Shown one piece after another: positions 21,811-24,203 of a stretch of 24,203 nt of DNA; position 1 is the first letter of the stretch, and the number at the start of each line of letters is the position of its first letter. This DNA comes from Apopatosoma sp963618495 (GTDB taxonomy: Bacteria; Bacillota; Clostridia; Oscillospirales; CAG-272), in assembly GCA_963618495.1 (NCBI GenBank), contig CAVESF010000028.1:1-24203 (forward strand). The letters run 5' to 3'. Made by a program: the position numbers and the translations under genes. The notes beneath the pieces are model-generated. The model ran no database searches. It was given only the letters and a program-made list of their open reading frames with translations, and had not been told where the DNA came from.

Positions 21811-22713
21811 ATGAATAAAGAAAACATAGATACCGAAAATGTAACCGCAGAAGAAAAGGATTCCTATGAGATAGTCGGCGTCCGATTCAAGGATAACGGT
21901 AAAACATACTATTTTGACCCGCAGGGAACGGTATGCACCACCAATGACAAGGTTATAGTGGAAACAGCACGCGGACTTGAATTCGGCTATATATCGATTG
22001 CAAACCGCATAGTAGACGCTTCAAAGGTTGTCCTGCCTCTGCGCCCCGTCATAAGAATAGCGACTCCATCCGATATCGAGCGTTATAATGCGAATAAAGA
22101 AAAAGAAAAAGAAGCTTTTGCTATCTGCGAGGAAAAGATTGCCGCGCGAAAGCTTGAGATGAAACTTGTCGATGTGGAATATACATTTGACAATACAAAG
22201 CTGATTTTCTATTTCACAGCCGACGGAAGAATCGATTTCCGTGAGCTTGTAAAAGACCTTGCGGCTGTATTTAAAACGAGAATCGAGCTTCGTCAGATAG
22301 GCATACGCGATGAGACAAAGCTCATTGGCGGTCTCGGTGTCTGCGGCAGACCTTTCTGTTGCAAAAAGTTTTTGCCGGATTTCGTTCAGGTATCTATAAA
22401 GATGGCAAAGGAACAGAATCTATCGCTCAATTCGCAGAAGATTTCCGGTGCCTGCGGCAGGCTCATGTGCTGTCTGCGCTATGAGCATGAAGTATACGAG
22501 GAGGAGCTGAAGAAAACTCCGAAGCTTGACAGCGAGGTCATGACGCCCGACGGTATCGGCACTGTATGCGAAGTAAATCCTCTTGCGGGACTCGTGAAAG
22601 TCCGCCTTTTCGAGGCGCAGACGGTAAAGCAGTATTCCCGCGATGATGTAAAGCAGACCGCAAAAAAGAACAACTCAAACGAAACGGAAGAAAAAACATC
22701 CGATAATAAATAA
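21811..22713 (+). CDS. ricT: RicT/YaaT, PSP1-domain regulator
   Basis: A protein of 300 residues. The PSP1 core includes ETARGLEFGYI (51-61) and GGLGVCGRPFCCKKFLPDF (173-191), with Cys178, 183 and 184, and GACGRLMCCLRYEH (213-226) with Cys215, 220 and 221. In Bacillus RicT forms a complex with RicA and RicF that carries [4Fe-4S] clusters and directs RNase Y to specific mRNAs. The final 30 residues are a charged, low-complexity tail. CGGAG lies 9 bases before the ATG, in the same unit as darA and holB. Adjacent to holB as in Bacillus. Confidence 0.94.
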   Translation: MNKENIDTENVTAEEKDSYEIVGVRFKDNGKTYYFDPQGTVCTTNDKVIVETARGLEFGYISIANRIVDASKVVLPLRPVIRIATPSDIERYNANKEKEKEAFAICEEKIAARKLEMKLVDVEYTFDNTKLIFYFTADGRIDFRELVKDLAAVFKTRIELRQIGIRDETKLIGGLGVCGRPFCCKKFLPDFVQVSIKMAKEQNLSLNSQKISGACGRLMCCLRYEHEVYEEELKKTPKLDSEVMTPDGIGTVCEVNPLAGLVKVRLFEAQTVKQYSRDDVKQTAKKNNSNETEEKTSDNK

Positions 22714-22752
22714 ACAATACAATTATTGCATTAAGGAAGGAGTTTTTTCACG

Positions 22753-23580
22753 ATGCGTCTTATTGAGATATTAAAATCCGTTTTTCTCGGCATAGTCGAG
22801 GGAATAACGGAATGGCTTCCGATAAGCAGTACAGGACATATGCTCCTTGTCGATGAATTTCTCACGCTTGATATGAGTGAGAGCTTCAAGGAAATGTATT
22901 TTTATGTTGTCCAGCTTGGCGCAATACTTGCCGTCGTCCTGCTTTTCTGGAACAAAATGTTTCCGTTTCAGTTTAAAGATAAATCGCAGCCTGTTTTCAG
23001 AAAAGATGTGTTTTCCACATGGCTGAAGGTAGTCGTGGCATGCATTCCCGGCGCTGTAGTAACGCTACTTTTTGATGATTATATCGAGGCTCATCTGCAT
23101 ACGCCACTTGTCATTGCGATAGCACTGATTTTCTACGGTGTAGCTTTTATTATAATCGAAGCATGGAACAAAAAGAGAACTCCGAAAGTGGAAACACTTG
23201 GAGATATCAGCTATTATACGGCGTTTCTTATCGGGCTTTTTCAGGTGCTTTCCATAATCCCGGGAACATCGCGCAGCGGTGCTACTATAATAGGAGCGTT
23301 GCTCATCGGCGTATCGAGAATTGCGGCGGCTGAATTTACATTCTTCCTTGCTGTGCCCGTAATGTTCGGCATGAGCGCAATAAAAATAGTCAAATTCGGT
23401 CTGCATTTCACGGCGGAAGAGGCAATGATACTCGCAGTCGGCACTATAGTGTCCTTCTTTGTCTCTGTGGCAGTGATAAAATTTCTCATGGGATATATCA
23501 AAAAGCATGATTTCACCGTGTTCGGTTGGTACAGAATAGCACTTGGCATACTTGTGATTTTATTGATGTGCATAAAATAA
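22753..23580 (+). CDS. uppP: Undecaprenyl-diphosphatase
   Basis: A protein of 275 residues with about eight membrane segments. GIVEGITEWLPISSTGHM (13-30) is the first active-site loop with its two Glu, and PGTSRSGATI (about 169-178) the second with the catalytic Ser and Arg. The enzyme removes a phosphate from undecaprenyl diphosphate so that the lipid carrier can be reused for peptidoglycan and teichoic acid. GGAAGGAG lies 10 bases before the ATG. It is 39 bases after ricT and may share its transcript. BacA-type length. Confidence 0.97.
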   Translation: MRLIEILKSVFLGIVEGITEWLPISSTGHMLLVDEFLTLDMSESFKEMYFYVVQLGAILAVVLLFWNKMFPFQFKDKSQPVFRKDVFSTWLKVVVACIPGAVVTLLFDDYIEAHLHTPLVIAIALIFYGVAFIIIEAWNKKRTPKVETLGDISYYTAFLIGLFQVLSIIPGTSRSGATIIGALLIGVSRIAAAEFTFFLAVPVMFGMSAIKIVKFGLHFTAEEAMILAVGTIVSFFVSVAVIKFLMGYIKKHDFTVFGWYRIALGILVILLMCIK

Positions 23581-23803
23581 TATTTTCGCGTGTCTTTTGC
23601 AAACGGTTATTCGCTTTTCTGACCGCAAGTGCCATACCAATTAGTGAATTTTGCATTGTATATATTCGATGCTTCGTCTGTTTTTCCTTCGGTGTGCAGA
23701 ATTTTTGCGCGCATATTCCAAGTGCCGAGATGAATATTTTCATCCGTACAGCCTTTAATTATCTTGTCGCAAATTTCTAGAAACTCATCCTTATGCGCGA
23801 CAA
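23581..23803 (-). pseudogene. C-terminal remnant of an XRE-type regulator
   Basis: Reading the minus strand from about 23803 gives KDEFLEICDKIIKGC, then a TPR-like segment with AKILHTEGKTDEASNIYNAKF, then WYGTCGQKSE, a TAA stop at 23611-23609, and in the same frame PFAKDT. In clostridial XRE regulators this end reads close to WY-T-GQK-EQLF-KDT, so a CAA (Gln) to TAA change has cut it. A TAA also closes the frame at the upstream end. No HTH part is present. This is a decayed fragment convergent with uppP. Identification is from the tail motif alone. Confidence 0.6.
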
Positions 23804-24069
23804 GATCAACTTATTTGTTGCCGATACGCAGACAGAAAAATCAAGTGGCATTGCTTTGTCCGAGAGGTATTAGGGGATGCGGGCGCTCATTTCATGGTGC
23901 TCACACCCGGATTCTCTTTAAGGGGGGCGCCCCTTGTACCATGTGGACATATTTGAAACTATACTGCATTGGAATCAATGTGTGCTATCCGCACCATATA
24001 AGAATCGTTGCTCAGCGTGAGGCTTTATCGTGGCGCTATAAACCGGCGCTTCCTTATCGCAAATTCCAC
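23804..24069. other. Spacer without recognisable genes
   Basis: No coding frame with a start site on either strand. It holds a 6-bp GC hairpin AAGGGG-GGCG-CCCCTT (23920-23935) without a T-run, so it is not a clear terminator. The sequence may be degraded mobile or gene debris. Confidence 0.5.
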
Positions 24070-24117
24070 TTGAACTTCCCACAAAAATATGTTATACTAT
24101 ATCAAGTAAAAGTTCAA
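24070..24117 (+). promoter_or_regulatory. Promoter and candidate operator of the LysR gene
   Basis: TTGAAC (24070-24075) and TATACT (24093-24098) with a 17-base spacer. The inverted repeat TTGAACTT (24070-24077) / AAGTTCAA (24110-24117) frames the promoter at -35 and just past +1, a plausible site for autoregulation. Confidence 0.6.
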
Positions 24118-24133
24118 ACAAGGAGGTGGCAAT

Positions 24134-24203
24134 ATGATTCATCCGCAACTGCTGACCTTTCTTTCGGTGGCGGAGAACGGGAGCTTTTCCAAAACGGCGG
24201 AGG
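24134..24203 (+). CDS. LysR-family transcriptional regulator, N-terminal fragment
   Basis: Only the first 23 codons are in the window: MIHPQLLTFLSVAENGSFSK then TAE. LTFLSVAE-GSFSKTAE is the start of the LysR winged-helix DNA-binding domain. AAGGAGG lies 8 bases before the ATG. The gene continues beyond the window; its target is unknown. The inverted repeat in its promoter may be its own binding site. Confidence 0.88.
   Translation, partial: MIHPQLLTFLSVAENGSFSKTAE

Noticed and set aside
23920..23935. GC hairpin as a terminator
   Set aside because: Strong stem but no T-run on either side and no gene that ends close by.
1..24203. tRNA, rRNA or CRISPR arrays
   Set aside because: No cloverleaf with a TTCRANNC T-loop, no rRNA-like stretch and no regularly spaced repeats were seen.

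Overview
The window looks like a piece of a draft or metagenome-assembled chromosome from an anaerobic, endospore-forming member of the Clostridia (Firmicutes/Bacillota). The reasons are a spoVAC-spoVAD-spoVAE cluster, a pyrophosphate-type phosphofructokinase, a small 2[4Fe-4S] ferredoxin, a MecA adaptor, a Bacillus-like darA-holB-ricT gene string, strong AGGAGG-type ribosome binding sites and sigma-A promoters of the TTGaca-N17-TAtaaT type. A 10-N assembly gap at 12259-12268 shows that the sequence is a scaffold. No complete mobile element, RNA gene or CRISPR array is visible. Most of the window is ordinary chromosomal housekeeping.

Layout. 1-2150: a minus-strand sugar-nucleotidyltransferase-like gene, a plus-strand lipoprotein and a decayed IS1182-like transposase remnant. 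2153-4862: minus-strand genes for PPi-type phosphofructokinase, family-4 uracil-DNA glycosylase and MecA. 5089-9206: plus-strand aminotransferase, trpS, a TagO/WecA-type glycosyl-1-phosphate transferase and a membrane-anchored unknown. 9209-10274: three overlapping small unknown genes on the minus strand. 10367-11252: a membrane protein of unknown function and acpP. 11345-12113: a broken nrnA-like gene ending in an IS3-type scar. 12259-13575: the assembly gap, then gdhA. 13627-17955: an Sfp-type phosphopantetheinyl transferase, then a three-gene operon on the minus strand (ATP-grasp ligase, Asp/Glu racemase, MurE-type ligase). 18124-18297: ferredoxin. 18495-20319: spoVAC, spoVAD, spoVAE. 20463-22713: darA, holB, ricT. 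22753-23580: uppP. 23581-24203: an XRE-regulator remnant, an empty spacer and the start of a LysR regulator cut by the window end.

Genes that work together. The most interesting unit is 14514-17955. An ATP-grasp protein resembling D-aspartate ligases, an aspartate/glutamate racemase and a MurE whose amino-acid-selecting motif reads DNPDNEDP instead of DNPR form one tight operon. The simplest reading is a complete route to a D-Asp (or similar D-amino-acid) branch on a non-DAP stem peptide. uppP and the TagO-like transferase supply or recycle undecaprenyl-linked intermediates for the same envelope. The darA-holB-ricT string keeps the Bacillus yaaQ-yaaR-holB-yaaT order except that yaaR is absent. 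acpP and the Sfp-type transferase are carrier-protein partners, though they sit apart. The spoVA genes export dipicolinate into the forespore.

Three decayed genes (IS1182-like, nrnA-like, XRE-like), two insertion-sequence scars and reused repeat ends mark the places where the chromosome has been remodelled.
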